From Caryophanales bacterium (GTDB lineage: Bacteria; Bacillota_I; Bacilli_A; RFN20; CAG-826), in the NCBI GenBank assembly GCA_016287465.1, contig JAEEWP010000004.1, positions 1 to 38,160 of the forward strand: DNA of 38,160 bases, read 5' to 3'. Below are positions 30,120 to 38,160 of the stretch, one piece after another. The notes beneath the pieces were generated by a model. The model was not told the DNA's origin, did not search any database, and saw only the letters and a list, made by a program, of their open reading frames with translations. The first letter of the stretch is position 1. Each line of letters opens with the position of its first letter. The translations under genes were made by a program, and so were the position numbers.

Positions 30120-30727
30120 TGGTTCTATATCTCATCACCATCTTCGTCGGCGTTGTCGCGGTCTCCGCTTTGAACATTTTCTTTAACCCACTTTACCAAG
30201 ATGGTTGGTGGTTTTATATCCTTTTCACCCTTGGTTTCACGGTTATTGCCGTCATCATTGATGCCATCGTGGCCATTGTCATCAGGAAGATGCCTGAGAG
30301 ATGGTTCCAACAGGACAAAGGAATATTCAAAACCAGCGAGAGAGAACTAAAGTTCTACCATTTCCTCAAGGTGCATAAGTGGAAGGACTTCGTTCCTGAG
30401 CTCGGTAGCTTCACCGGCTTCCATAAGAACAAAGTCGCGACCCCATTCGACAACGAATACATCTCCCGCTTCATCTTGGAGGCGAGGTACGGCGTCGCCA
30501 TTCACATATATAGTGTTCCCGCTTCCTTCCTCATCATCCTCTGTGACTGGAGAATGTATACCGGAGAATCAAATCTTTGGTTAACGATCGCTCTCCCGGT
30601 TGCCATCGTAAACGCCATCCTAATTGTCCTTCCTGCCTTCATCTTGAAGTACAACCTTCCTAGACTCATCGCCATCTACAACAACAACATCGAGCTCGAA
30701 AAACGCAAAAAGAGCCAGCAAAATTGA
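30119..30727 (+). CDS. CrtO-like (glycosyl-4,4'-diaponeurosporenoate acyltransferase family) membrane protein
   Basis: 202 residues with four hydrophobic segments (about 2-18, 28-52, 122-140, 158-182). The central part KFYHFLKVHKWKDFVPELGSF and the final KYNLPRLIAIY resemble the WKxxxP and YNRPRL regions of CrtO-type acyltransferases, which acylate the sugar in staphyloxanthin. It starts one base inside the GT8-PlsC gene and ends before a terminator, so the two form a unit. No carotenoid genes are present in the window, so the acceptor is more likely the glycolipid made by the fusion enzyme (inference). Confidence 0.65.
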   Translation: MVLYLITIFVGVVAVSALNIFFNPLYQDGWWFYILFTLGFTVIAVIIDAIVAIVIRKMPERWFQQDKGIFKTSERELKFYHFLKVHKWKDFVPELGSFTGFHKNKVATPFDNEYISRFILEARYGVAIHIYSVPASFLIILCDWRMYTGESNLWLTIALPVAIVNAILIVLPAFILKYNLPRLIAIYNNNIELEKRKKSQQN

Positions 30728-30732
30728 AAAAT

Positions 30733-30756
30733 CCACTGCAAATCCAGTGGTTTTTT
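30733..30756 (+). terminator. Rho-independent terminator
   Basis: CCACTG/CAGTGG stem with a 6-base loop, followed by TTTTTT. Confidence 0.9.
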
Positions 30757-30792
30757 ATTTGTTAATCAAAAGACCGCTTCGGAAATTTTATC

Positions 30793-30838
30793 AATGTAAC
30801 CGCTATTATGTTTGAATTGAAAAAAGGGAACATATAAT
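30793..30838 (+). promoter_or_regulatory. Promoter of purC with AATGTAACC element
   Basis: TATAAT (30833-30838) with TTTGAA at 16-base spacing (30811-30816). The element AATGTAACC (30793-30801) just upstream recurs before the purE promoter (35074-35082). Confidence 0.5.
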
Positions 30839-30866
30839 CAAATTGATATAAATGGAGATATCAAAA

Positions 30867-31724
30867 ATGAAACCTATCAAAGAAGGAAAAGTCAGAGAGA
30901 TCTACGATAACGGGGACACCTTAATCATGGTCGCTACTGACCGCATCAGCTGTTTTGACGTCATCTTACATAACGTCGTCACCAACAAAGGCAAAGTCTT
31001 AACCCAAATCTCAAAATTCTGGTTTGATTACACAAAAGACATCTGCAAGAACCACATGGTCAGCTGCGATGTCAAAGACATGCCTGAATTCTTCCAAAAT
31101 GAACAATTTGAAGGAAGAACGATGATGTGCAAAAAGCTCACCATGCTTCCTATTGAATGCATCGTCCGTGGCTACATCACCGGAAGCGGTTGGGCCAGCT
31201 ACCAAAAGAACGGTACAGTCTGCGGCATCACCCTTCCTAAAGGTTTAGTGGAATCCGATAAGCTTCCTGAGCCAATCTACACCCCATCGACCAAAGCCGA
31301 GATAGGCGATCACGATGAGAACATCTCCTTCGAAAGATCGGTTGAGGTCCTTGAAAAGGAATTCCCAGGCAAAGGCCTTGAATACGCGACCAAATTAAAG
31401 GAATACACCATCGCCCTTTATAAGAAATGCGCCGACTACGCCCTCACAAAAGGCATCATCATCGCCGACACCAAATTCGAATTCGGCCTTGATGAGAATG
31501 GCGAAGTCGTCGTCGCTGACGAAATGCTCACCCCAGATTCATCGAGATTCTGGCCTCTTGAAGGATACGAAAGAGGAAAGAGCCAGCCATCCTTCGACAA
31601 GCAATTCGCTAGAGATTGGCTTAAGACCCATGAGCATGACTGGACCCTTCCAGAAGAGGTCGTCGAAAAGACCATCGCCAAATATCTCCAGGGTTACGAA
31701 CTCTTAACCGGCAAACCTCTTTAA
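30867..31724 (+). CDS. purC: Phosphoribosylaminoimidazole-succinocarboxamide synthase
   Basis: The ATG at 30867 is preferred over 30852 because GGAG lies 9 bases upstream and the protein then starts MKPIKEGKVREIYD as in family members; 285 residues. SAICAR synthetase signatures are present: VATDRISCFDVIL, IECIVRGYITGSGW, GKPL at the end, and ADTKFEFGLDENGEVVVADEMLTPDSSRFW. It joins aspartate to CAIR with ATP in step 8 of purine biosynthesis. It is monocistronic, with a promoter and terminator of its own, and separated from the other pur genes by a minus-strand PurF paralog. Confidence 0.95.
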   Translation: MKPIKEGKVREIYDNGDTLIMVATDRISCFDVILHNVVTNKGKVLTQISKFWFDYTKDICKNHMVSCDVKDMPEFFQNEQFEGRTMMCKKLTMLPIECIVRGYITGSGWASYQKNGTVCGITLPKGLVESDKLPEPIYTPSTKAEIGDHDENISFERSVEVLEKEFPGKGLEYATKLKEYTIALYKKCADYALTKGIIIADTKFEFGLDENGEVVVADEMLTPDSSRFWPLEGYERGKSQPSFDKQFARDWLKTHEHDWTLPEEVVEKTIAKYLQGYELLTGKPL

Positions 31725-31738
31725 TAGCAAATAGCATT

Positions 31739-31776
31739 TAAGCCACAAACGGGAAATCCTGAATGTGGCTTTTTAA
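31739..31776 (+). terminator. Terminator of purC
   Basis: AAGCCACA/TGTGGCTT stem with a 16-base loop and following T-run. Confidence 0.8.
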
Positions 31777-31784
31777 TTACAAAA

Positions 31785-31816
31785 AAGGCCCGTATGATTA
31801 CGAGCCTTGTTTTTTG
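31785..31816 (-). terminator. Terminator of the minus-strand PurF paralog
   Basis: AAGGCTCGTA/TACGGGCCTT hairpin followed on the minus strand by TTTTTTG; 4 bases after the stop. Confidence 0.75.
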
Positions 31817-31819
31817 TGT

Positions 31820-33226
31820 TTATTCTCTGCCATCCCAGCAGTAGGTACAGATCTTATCAGGATCGAGTCCGACAGCTTCTTTAAGATCATCAAGTCTCAT
31901 GAAGCGGAGGGATGTGAAGTTAAGCTTTTCGCGAATGTATTCGATCATATTGGCGTATTCTTTGCTATCTGGATCGAGATACTTCTTGATGGTTTCTGGC
32001 TCAACGTTTCCTTCAAGGGCCATGATGGCGCGTCTAGCGATTAGTTCCATGTCGCTAGTGGAAGCGGAGAAGTTGAGGTATTTGCAGGCATAAAGTATCG
32101 GAGGGCAGGAGGAACGGACATGAACCTCAGCGGCGCCGGACTTATAAAGGAATTCCGTCGTCTCTCTCATCTGGGTGCCTCTGACGATTGAGTCATCGAT
32201 GAGAAGAAGCTTCTTGCCATCGATCAAATCGTGGATCGGAATGAGCTTCATGTGAGCGATGAGGTTACGTTTCGTCTGCATCGTAGGCATGAAGGAACGA
32301 GGCCAAGTAGGGGTGTATTTGACGAATGGCCTTGAGAATGGGATACCTGAGGCATTTGAGTAGCCGATCGCGGCTCCAAGGCCGGAATCAGGGACGCCGG
32401 CGACGGAATCAGGTTTGACGTTATCGCGCTTGGCGATGAATTCGCCGCATTTGCATCTAAGTTTCTCGACCGAGAGTCCTTCGTAGACGGTTGATGGGTA
32501 GCCATAGTAGATCCAAAGGAAGGTGCAGATACGCATCTTGTTTCCTGGTTCCACCAGAGTTCTGACGCCTGTTTCAGCGTTGATGACGTCGATCTCGCCT
32601 GGGCCGAGTTTCTTATAAGCCGTGTATCCTAAATTAAGGAACGCGAACGATTCGAATGTGACGCAATATGTGCCGTCTTCTTTCTTGCCGATGACGACAG
32701 GGGTTCTTCCGTATTTGTCTCTAGAGCAGTAGATGCCCTTCTCGTTGAGAAGGAGGATGGTCATTGAGCCATCGATGACTTCTTGGACATATTGCAAACC
32801 TTCAATGAGGTTTTTCTTTTGATTGATGATGCTGGCGACGAGCTCAGTGCTATTGATGTCGCCGGTTGAGGTTTCGAGGAAGTGGGCGTTGTTATTAAGG
32901 AATTTTTCTTCGAGTTCTTTGGCGTTGTTGATTTTGCCAACGCATGTGATGGCATACGTGCCGTGGTTCGATCTCACGACGAGAGGCTGGGAATCGAAAT
33001 CGGAGATGCATCCGATGCCCATGTTGCCTTTCATCGCCATGGCTTCTTTTTCGAATTTGGTTCTGAAAGGGGAGTTCTCGATCTTGTGGATCGCTTTGGT
33101 GATCCTGCCGTCATTCAAAACGGCCAAGCCCGCTCTTCTAGTACCTAAATGTGAGTGGTAGTCGACCCCATAGAAAAGGTCGAATACACAGTCGCTTTTG
33201 CCGACAACTCCGAAAAATCCGCCCAT
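31820..33226 (-). CDS. PurF-like amidophosphoribosyltransferase paralog lacking the N-terminal catalytic cysteine
   Basis: 468 residues with a glutaminase-type N-terminal domain (1-235) and a phosphoribosyltransferase domain (about 255-440) with the PRPP-binding motif [13 protein letters not shown] and GVPDSGLGAAIGYS. The N-terminus reads MGGFFGVV where true PurF has CGxFG: the nucleophilic cysteine that becomes residue 1 is a glycine here, so glutamine hydrolysis should be impossible. The C-terminus ends CTYCWDGRE. Proteins of this type are annotated as amidophosphoribosyltransferases in several gut bacteria. It may use free ammonia, act as a regulator, or act on another nucleophile. It lies antisense among pur genes, with a possible cre-like site upstream. 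Confidence 0.85.
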   Translation of the reverse strand: MGGFFGVVGKSDCVFDLFYGVDYHSHLGTRRAGLAVLNDGRITKAIHKIENSPFRTKFEKEAMAMKGNMGIGCISDFDSQPLVVRSNHGTYAITCVGKINNAKELEEKFLNNNAHFLETSTGDINSTELVASIINQKKNLIEGLQYVQEVIDGSMTILLLNEKGIYCSRDKYGRTPVVIGKKEDGTYCVTFESFAFLNLGYTAYKKLGPGEIDVINAETGVRTLVEPGNKMRICTFLWIYYGYPSTVYEGLSVEKLRCKCGEFIAKRDNVKPDSVAGVPDSGLGAAIGYSNASGIPFSRPFVKYTPTWPRSFMPTMQTKRNLIAHMKLIPIHDLIDGKKLLLIDDSIVRGTQMRETTEFLYKSGAAEVHVRSSCPPILYACKYLNFSASTSDMELIARRAIMALEGNVEPETIKKYLDPDSKEYANMIEYIREKLNFTSLRFMRLDDLKEAVGLDPDKICTYCWDGRE

Positions 33227-33270
33227 AGAAATACCCTTTTATTTTGCGCTTATCGCACTTCCTCATTATA

Positions 33271-33276
33271 GGTAAG
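33271..33276 (-). promoter_or_regulatory. -10 box of the PurF paralog gene
   Basis: On the minus strand, TATAAT in CCTATAATGAGG about 45 bases before the ATG; -35 is weak. AAGGG precedes the start. Confidence 0.5.
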
Positions 33277-33293
33277 AAAAAAGGGGGATAAAG

Positions 33294-33309
33294 ATAAAAG
33301 CGCTTTCAT
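33294..33309. promoter_or_regulatory. cre-like (CcpA-type) palindrome
   Basis: ATAAAAGCGCTTTCAT differs from the cre consensus WTGNAANCGNWNNCWW at one position and has the perfect core AAAGCGCTTT. It sits between divergent genes, upstream of the -10 box of the PurF paralog. Confidence 0.35.
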
Positions 33310-33393
33310 CCAAAAAACAATTATTTCAGGTTTTGTATAAGGTATTATTTATATGACAAAAGCCCCAAAAGAAAGTAGAAGAAGGAGCCCATC

Positions 33394-33663
33394 ATGAAAG
33401 CTATCATCTCAGTCGTTGGCAAAGATACTGTCGGTATTTTAGCCGCTGTCGCAACCAAATGCGCAGAATACAAAGTCAACATCCAAGACGTCAACCAAAC
33501 CATCATCGGTGAGCTCTTTACAATGTACATGGTCGTCAGCATCGATAACCTGACGATCGATTTCACTTCCTTCGTCGACGAGATCCACAAAGTGGGCGAG
33601 GAAAAGAACCTCAAAATCGAATGCATGCATGAAGACATCTTCAACCTCATGCACAAGATCTAA
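33394..33663 (+). CDS. ACT domain-containing protein (UPF0237 family)
   Basis: 89 residues forming a single ACT domain: MKAIISVVGKDTVGILAAVATKCAEYKVNIQDVNQTI matches UPF0237. ACT domains bind small ligands, often amino acids. The gene is immediately followed by UPF0210 (12 bases from stop to the preferred ATG), a pairing conserved across Bacillota. AAGGAG 9 bases upstream supports the ATG. The exact ligand is unknown. Confidence 0.93.
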   Translation: MKAIISVVGKDTVGILAAVATKCAEYKVNIQDVNQTIIGELFTMYMVVSIDNLTIDFTSFVDEIHKVGEEKNLKIECMHEDIFNLMHKI

Positions 33664-33675
33664 TTGGTGAGAAAA

Positions 33676-35037
33676 ATGATCAACAATAGAGACGAGATTA
33701 TTGAGACCATCCGCATGATCGAGGAAGAGAACCTCGATGTGAGAACCATCACGATGGGCATTTCGCTAGTCGACTGCATCGATAACGATATCAATAAGTC
33801 ATGTGAGAAGGTCTATAACAAAATCTATAAATACGCGAAAGACCTCGTTAAAGTCGGAAACGAGATCTCCAAGAAATATGGCATCCCGATCGTCAACAAA
33901 CGCGTTTCGGTCACCCCAATCTCCATCCTTGTCGGCGTATCCGGGGGAGACCCTGTCCTATACGCGAAAACCTTAGATAAGGTCGCGAAAGACATCGGCA
34001 TCGATTTCATCGGCGGATATAGCGCCCTTGTCCAGAAAGGCTTCGCTCCTGGCGACAGAGAACTCATCGATTCGATTCCTAGGGCGTTAAACGAAACATC
34101 ATTCGTCTGCTCTTCGGTCAACGTTGGCTCAACCCGTGCCGGTATCAATCTCGACGCCGTCAAAATCATGGGTCAGAAAATCCTTGAAGCAGCAGAGTTG
34201 TCTAAAGATAGAGAATGCATAGCCGCCTCCAAGATGGTCGTTTTCTGCAATGCGGTGGAGGATAACCCATTCATGGCCGGCGCCTTCCATGGCATCGGTG
34301 AAGCCGATTGCGTCATCAATGTAGGCGTGAGCGGCCCAGGCGCAGTCCGCGCAGCCGTTGCCAAATGCCCAAAAGACGCTTCGATCTCCGAGATCGCCGA
34401 CGTCATCAAAAAGACCGCCTTCAAAGTCACGAGAATGGGTCAGCTAGTCGGTGTTGAAGCATCAAAGATGCTCGGTGTCGAATTCGGCATCGTCGACTTA
34501 TCCCTTGCCCCAACCCCGGCGATTGGCGATTCCGTCGCCCACATCCTTGAAGAAATGGGCCTCGAACAGTGTGGTGGAGTAGGCACGACGGCTTGCCTTG
34601 CCATCCTTAACGACGCCGTCAAAAAAGGAGGCGTCATGGCTTCCTCGAGAGTCGGTGGTTTATCCGGCGCTTTCATCCCGGTAAGCGAAGACCAAGGCAT
34701 GATCGACGCGGCGAAATCAGGTGCTCTTTGCATCGAGAAACTTGAAGCGATGACCGCTGTTTGCTCAGTCGGTTTGGATATGATCGTCATCCCAGGGGAT
34801 ACCACTCCTGAAGTGATTTCCGCCCTTATCGCCGATGAGGCGGCCATTGGCATGATCAACTCTAAGACAACCGCCGTGAGAGTCATCCCGGCAATCGGAA
34901 GAAAAGAAGGGGAAGAGCTCAATTTCGGAGGGCTTCTTGGCCACGCTCCGATATTGGCGATCAGACGTCAGTCACCAAAGACCTTCGTTGACCGTGGAGG
35001 TCAGATCCCTGCGCCTCTCAATTCTCTTAAGAATTAA
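33676..35037 (+). CDS. UPF0210 (DUF711/PFL-like) family protein
   Basis: The ATG at 33676 is chosen over the TTG at 33664 because UPF0210 proteins begin just before the conserved [27 protein letters not shown], seen here as [25 protein letters not shown]. 453 residues. Conserved segments include [15 protein letters not shown] and the glycine-rich [19 protein letters not shown] and [14 protein letters not shown]. The family is called PFL-like by fold but has no known reaction. It forms a two-gene unit with the ACT protein, which is probably its ligand sensor, and is followed by a terminator. Confidence 0.93.
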   Translation: MINNRDEIIETIRMIEEENLDVRTITMGISLVDCIDNDINKSCEKVYNKIYKYAKDLVKVGNEISKKYGIPIVNKRVSVTPISILVGVSGGDPVLYAKTLDKVAKDIGIDFIGGYSALVQKGFAPGDRELIDSIPRALNETSFVCSSVNVGSTRAGINLDAVKIMGQKILEAAELSKDRECIAASKMVVFCNAVEDNPFMAGAFHGIGEADCVINVGVSGPGAVRAAVAKCPKDASISEIADVIKKTAFKVTRMGQLVGVEASKMLGVEFGIVDLSLAPTPAIGDSVAHILEEMGLEQCGGVGTTACLAILNDAVKKGGVMASSRVGGLSGAFIPVSEDQGMIDAAKSGALCIEKLEAMTAVCSVGLDMIVIPGDTTPEVISALIADEAAIGMINSKTTAVRVIPAIGRKEGEELNFGGLLGHAPILAIRRQSPKTFVDRGGQIPAPLNSLKN

Positions 35038-35047
35038 CGTTCCATTT

Positions 35048-35073
35048 AGGCCTCTATTCAGGGGCCTTTTCTT
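35048..35073 (+). terminator. Rho-independent terminator
   Basis: AGGCCTC/GGGGCCT stem with one T-G pair and a 6-base loop, then TTTTCTT. Confidence 0.8.
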
Positions 35074-35130
35074 AATGTAACCACTTTCATAGCTCATTCG
35101 ATTGAATATCGTTAGCAAATAAAATAGATT
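35074..35130 (+). promoter_or_regulatory. Promoter of the purE-purF-purM operon
   Basis: TTGAAT (35102-35107), 17-base spacer, TAGATT (35125-35130). AATGTAACC (35074-35082) occurs upstream, as in purC. Confidence 0.55.
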
Positions 35131-35151
35131 TTATATGTACTGAAAAACGTA

Positions 35152-35233
35152 ACTGTTATTGTGACTGACGGTAAATGCGAATTAACGCAATGGAGCAATA
35201 ATGGATTCAGTAGTCACGTCGACCGCCTGGGCA
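35152..35233 (+). ncRNA. ZTP riboswitch (pfl motif)
   Basis: The transcript contains the conserved blocks of the pfl/ZTP aptamer in the right order: TTGTGACTGACG, then TGGAGCAA after a variable TGCG/CGCA hairpin, and the 3' block CCGCCTGGGCA. ZTP riboswitches bind ZMP/ZTP, which accumulate when 10-formyl-THF is short, and turn on purine and folate genes. It lies about 70 bases ahead of purE. An intrinsic terminator follows whose 5' arm reuses the CTGGGCACACT end of the aptamer, as in known ON-switch ZTP elements. Confidence 0.92.
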
Positions 35234-35290
35234 CACTCGTGGAATTGATCTTTGTAATCACTTTCTAGCAGCGTGTCTTTTTATTTTTTT
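35230..35290 (+). terminator. Riboswitch-controlled attenuator
   Basis: GGCACACT (35230-35237) pairs with AGCGTGTC (35270-35277) with one mismatch and one G-U pair, followed by TTTTTATTTTTTTT. The 5' arm overlaps the CCGCCTGGGC block of the ZTP aptamer, so ligand binding would prevent the terminator from forming. Confidence 0.8.
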
Positions 35291-35304
35291 GGGAGGGAAA
35301 CAGT

Positions 35305-35799
35305 ATGAAGAAAGTCGGAATCATCATGGGAAGCGCAAGCGATCTTCCAATCCTCAAGAAAGCATTCGAGCAGCTCGATGCCCTTGGAGTTCCTTATGAG
35401 GCTCACGTCTATTCGGCCCATAGAACCCCAGAGGAAGCTGGAACCTTTGCGGCAAACGCCAAAGCAAACGGCTTCGGGGTCCTTATCGCAGCAGCTGGCA
35501 TGGCCGCTCATTTAGCGGGCGCAATCGCTGCAAGAACCACCCTTCCAGTCATCGGAATCCCTTGCAAATCCGCCGCGCTTGACGGCATGGACGCGCTTCT
35601 TGCGACCGTCATGATGCCTTCTGGGATCCCAGTCGCGACAGTCGCGATCGACGGGGCGAAGAACGCCGCTCTCTTAGCAGCGGAAATCCTCGCTCTTAGC
35701 GATCCATCCCTCGACGCCAAGCTCGTCGTCCTGAGAGAAGAGGGAGCGAAAGCCGCCCTCGAAAAAGATAAGGAAATATCAGAGGCCTTTAATAAATAA
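35305..35799 (+). CDS. purE: N5-carboxyaminoimidazole ribonucleotide mutase, class I
   Basis: 164 residues with the PurE signature: [16 protein letters not shown] (5-20), [19 protein letters not shown], and [32 protein letters not shown]. It interconverts N5-CAIR and CAIR in step 6 of purine biosynthesis. The canonical SDLP and SAHRTP segments are class I, which normally needs PurK for the preceding step; purK is not in this window. GGGAGGG 8 bases upstream supports the ATG. It is the first gene of the ZTP-riboswitch-controlled operon. Confidence 0.96.
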   Translation: MKKVGIIMGSASDLPILKKAFEQLDALGVPYEAHVYSAHRTPEEAGTFAANAKANGFGVLIAAAGMAAHLAGAIAARTTLPVIGIPCKSAALDGMDALLATVMMPSGIPVATVAIDGAKNAALLAAEILALSDPSLDAKLVVLREEGAKAALEKDKEISEAFNK

Positions 35800-35831
35800 G
35801 CAAGTAAATCTAAGGGAAGGAGGGGAAGAGA

Positions 35832-37250
35832 ATGTCGTCGTTACATGAAGAATGTGGAATCTTCGGTGTCTATTCACCGGTAAAACAAGACGTCGCCAGA
35901 ACCGCATACTACGGTTTATTCGCCCTCCAGCACCGTGGACAAGAATCCTGCGGCATCGTCGTCTGCGATGACGGTCTTTTCTCAACTTACAAAGACTTAG
36001 GCCTTGTCGAAGAGGTCTTCACCGAACGTCATCTTGCCCGCCTTGGACAAGGAAACATCGCCGTGGGCCATGTCAGATACGGCACCACAGGCGCCACAGA
36101 TAGACACAACGCCCAGCCTCTCGTCGTCAACCATATCCATGGCCATATCGCCATCGCCCATAATGGCAATATCACCAACTCATTCGAACTTCGTTCCCAG
36201 CTTGAGCTCCAAGGCTCGATCTTCCACACAACCTCAGACACAGAGGTCATTTCCTACATAGTCACAAGAGAAAGAATCACCTCTAACTCCATCGAAGAAG
36301 CGGTGGAACGCGCGATGTACACCATCAAAGGCGCGTATTCCCTTGCCGTTATGTCCCCGACGAAACTCGTCATCGCCCGCGACCCATATGGTTTTAGGCC
36401 TCTTTGCTATGGCGTCAGAGATGATGGCACATATATCGCCGCAAGCGAAACCTGCGCCCTTGAATCTGTCGGCGCCAAGTTCGTCCGCGACGTCCTCCCA
36501 GGCGAAGTCGTCTACTTCGACAAGGATGGCGTTCACTCCATCAAGACGCACTGCGGCAAACAGAAGAAACACATTTGTGTATTCGAATTCGTCTATTTCG
36601 CTAGACCTGATTCAGTGATTGACGGCGTATCCGTCCATTCAGCCAGGGTCAAAGCGGGAGAATACCTCGCAAAATCCCATCCAGTTGAGGCCGATATCGT
36701 CATCGGCGTCCCGGATTCAGGACTTGATGCCGCAATCGGATATTCAAAGGAATCAGGCATCCCTTACGAAATCGGATACATCAAAAACAAATACATCGGC
36801 CGCACGTTCATCGCTCCTGGCCAAGATAACAGGGAAGACAAAGTCAAACTCAAGCTCAACCCAATCTCATCGGTCGTCAAAGGCAAACGAGTGGTGGTCA
36901 TCGATGACTCGATCGTCAGAGGCACCACAAGCAAGAAGACAATCAAGCTCCTTCGCGATGCGGGCGCCAAAGAAATCCACATGAGGGTATCCTCACCGAC
37001 CTTCCTCAATCCTTGCTTCTATGGCACGGACATCGATTCGAAAGACAATCTCATCGCCTGCCACCATTCGGTGGAGGAGATCGCGAAGATCATCGGCGCG
37101 GATTCGCTTGGATTCCTCTCGGTCGAAAACGTCAGGGACATCGCAGGGGGAGAATGCTGCACGGCTTGCTTCGATGGCAAGTACCCGACAGCCATTCCAA
37201 AAGACAACAGAAAATCAAGATTCGAAAGCAAGATCTCAGATAAAGATTAA
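35832..37250 (+). CDS. purF: Amidophosphoribosyltransferase
   Basis: 472 residues. A short propeptide MSSLHEE precedes the catalytic cysteine (Cys8, CGIFGVYS), exposed after processing. The glutaminase domain contains [11 protein letters not shown] and [10 protein letters not shown]; the PRTase domain contains [14 protein letters not shown] and the PRPP loop [15 protein letters not shown]. Cysteines near the C-terminus ([11 protein letters not shown]) match the [4Fe-4S] ligand region of Bacillus-type PurF. It makes phosphoribosylamine from PRPP and glutamine, the committed step. GGAGG precedes the ATG; 32 bases separate it from purE. Compare with the cysteine-less paralog on the minus strand. 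Confidence 0.97.
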   Translation: MSSLHEECGIFGVYSPVKQDVARTAYYGLFALQHRGQESCGIVVCDDGLFSTYKDLGLVEEVFTERHLARLGQGNIAVGHVRYGTTGATDRHNAQPLVVNHIHGHIAIAHNGNITNSFELRSQLELQGSIFHTTSDTEVISYIVTRERITSNSIEEAVERAMYTIKGAYSLAVMSPTKLVIARDPYGFRPLCYGVRDDGTYIAASETCALESVGAKFVRDVLPGEVVYFDKDGVHSIKTHCGKQKKHICVFEFVYFARPDSVIDGVSVHSARVKAGEYLAKSHPVEADIVIGVPDSGLDAAIGYSKESGIPYEIGYIKNKYIGRTFIAPGQDNREDKVKLKLNPISSVVKGKRVVVIDDSIVRGTTSKKTIKLLRDAGAKEIHMRVSSPTFLNPCFYGTDIDSKDNLIACHHSVEEIAKIIGADSLGFLSVENVRDIAGGECCTACFDGKYPTAIPKDNRKSRFESKISDKD

Positions 37251-37263
37251 GCGGGGGAGAAAC

Positions 37264-38160
37264 ATGAAAAATTCAAAATCAGAATCATACGCGGCAGCAG
37301 GCGTAGACATCACGGCAGGATACAAGGCCGTTGAGCTCATGAAGGCTCATATCGCCAGAACCATCGTCCAATCGAAACCAGAGGACATCGGTGGCTTCGG
37401 CGGGCTTTTCACCCTTGACCTTGAAGGCTACAAACACCCAATCCTCGTTTCAGGAACCGATGGCGTTGGCACCAAACTCAAGATGGCCTTCCTCATGGAT
37501 AAACACGACACCGTCGGCATCGACTGCGTTGCCATGTGCGTCAACGACGTCATTTGCTGCGGCGCCAAACCTCTCTTCTTCCTTGACTACATCGCCTGTG
37601 GCAAGAACTACCCAGAGAAGATCGCCTCTATCGTTTCAGGCATCTGCGATGGCTGCGTCATGGCCCATAGCGAGCTCGTCGGCGGAGAAACCGCGGAAAT
37701 GCCAGGCTTCTACCCAGTCGATGAATATGACCTCGCAGGCTTCTCCGTCGGCATCGTCGACAAAGACAAAGTCATCGATAACAAAAAGATGGCGGCAGGG
37801 GATGTCATGATCGCTCTCCCATCTAGCGGCGTTCACTCTAACGGCTTCTCTCTTGTCAGAAAAGTCTTCGATATCGAACACGCCGCTATCAAAAAACCTC
37901 TCCCAGAACTCGGTGGAAAGTCTCTTGGCGAGACCCTTCTCACCCCAACGAAAATCTACGTCAAACCAGTCCTCGCCCTTCTTGATGAAGTCGAGGTCAA
38001 AGGCATCTCCCATATCACGGGAGGAGGCTTCTATGAGAATATGCCTCGCTCCATCCCGGACGGACTTAAGGTCGTCATCAAGAAAGAAGACGTCAAGGTC
38101 CTCCCGATCTTCAAACTCATCCAGTCGACAGGAAATATCCCAGAAAGAGATATGTTCAAC
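37264..38160 (+). CDS. purM: Phosphoribosylformylglycinamidine cyclo-ligase (3' truncated by window)
   Basis: 299 codons are visible from the ATG at 37264 to the window edge; the track does not list it because no stop is reached. The sequence shows the PurM signature [61 protein letters not shown], and [15 protein letters not shown], followed by [15 protein letters not shown]. Family length is about 345 residues, so some 45 are missing. PurM forms AIR from FGAM and ATP in step 5. GGGGGAG lies before the ATG, 13 bases after purF, in the same ZTP-controlled operon. Confidence 0.97.
   Translation, partial: MKNSKSESYAAAGVDITAGYKAVELMKAHIARTIVQSKPEDIGGFGGLFTLDLEGYKHPILVSGTDGVGTKLKMAFLMDKHDTVGIDCVAMCVNDVICCGAKPLFFLDYIACGKNYPEKIASIVSGICDGCVMAHSELVGGETAEMPGFYPVDEYDLAGFSVGIVDKDKVIDNKKMAAGDVMIALPSSGVHSNGFSLVRKVFDIEHAAIKKPLPELGGKSLGETLLTPTKIYVKPVLALLDEVEVKGISHITGGGFYENMPRSIPDGLKVVIKKEDVKVLPIFKLIQSTGNIPERDMFN

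Noticed and set aside
1-38160. Mycoplasma-type genetic code (TGA as Trp)
   Set aside because: Several genes end in TGA within ATGA overlaps, tryptophans are TGG, and the only tRNA-Trp has a CCA anticodon.

Overview
This 38 kb window comes from a low-to-mid GC bacterial chromosome, most likely an uncultured gut-type member of the Bacillota (Bacilli/Erysipelotrichia/Mollicutes-adjacent). The family content (YloV/FakA, UPF0237 plus UPF0210, KtrB-type potassium channel, DUF21-CBS proteins), Shine-Dalgarno sites of AGGAGG type and monoderm lipoproteins support this; the exact lineage is inference. TGA is used as a stop (several ATGA overlaps) and the only tRNA-Trp has a CCA anticodon, so this is the standard code and not the Mycoplasma code. 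No rRNA, CRISPR array, IS element or prophage was seen.

Layout. 1-2.1 kb: 3' part of a FakA/YloV fatty-acid kinase subunit and a diacylglycerol-kinase family lipid kinase. 2.2-6.6 kb: envelope proteins of unknown function: an acidic membrane protein with five copies of a short helical repeat, then an operon of two zinc-ribbon membrane proteins (one with a long charged helix) flanking a small membrane protein. 6.6-9 kb: two overlapping DUF21-CBS (CNNM/CorC-like) transporters. 9-9.5 kb: guanylate-kinase-like enzyme on the minus strand. 9.6-14.4 kb: a compact Tad/type II-like pilus or secretion operon (ATPase, two TadB/TadC-type membrane proteins, several secreted or pilin-like products), ending in a 59-residue pilin-like ORF too short for the supplied track. 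14.4 kb: acyl carrier protein. 14.7-18.7 kb (minus): ArsB/NhaD-type permease, zinc-ribbon XRE regulator, lipoprotein, and three tandem paralogous membrane proteins with duplicated promoters. 18.8-21.4 kb (minus): a LuxC/LuxE acyl-reduction pair without luciferase, then tRNA-Glu and tRNA-Asn. 21.5-25.7 kb: sirtuin plus DUF5662 protein, then a potassium uptake operon with its regulatory RCK subunit split in two. 25.8 kb: tRNA-Trp. 26-28.2 kb: secreted metallophosphoesterase lipoprotein and a second lipoprotein. 28.3-30.7 kb: a GT8 glycosyltransferase fused to a PlsC-type acyltransferase, followed by a CrtO-like acyltransferase. 30.8-38.2 kb: purine biosynthesis: purC, a PurF paralog lacking the catalytic cysteine, an ACT-domain/UPF0210 pair, then a ZTP riboswitch controlling purE-purF-purM.

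Most interesting items: the GT8-PlsC fusion with its CrtO-like partner (a candidate acylated-glycolipid pathway), the minimal Tad-like locus with its hidden pilin-like peptide, the cysteine-less PurF paralog beside a canonical ZTP-controlled purine operon, and a recurring promoter architecture in which the -10 box lies only 6-7 nt (sometimes 10-12) before the ATG, implying frequent leaderless mRNAs. All functional calls rest on reading motifs by eye; no database search was run.
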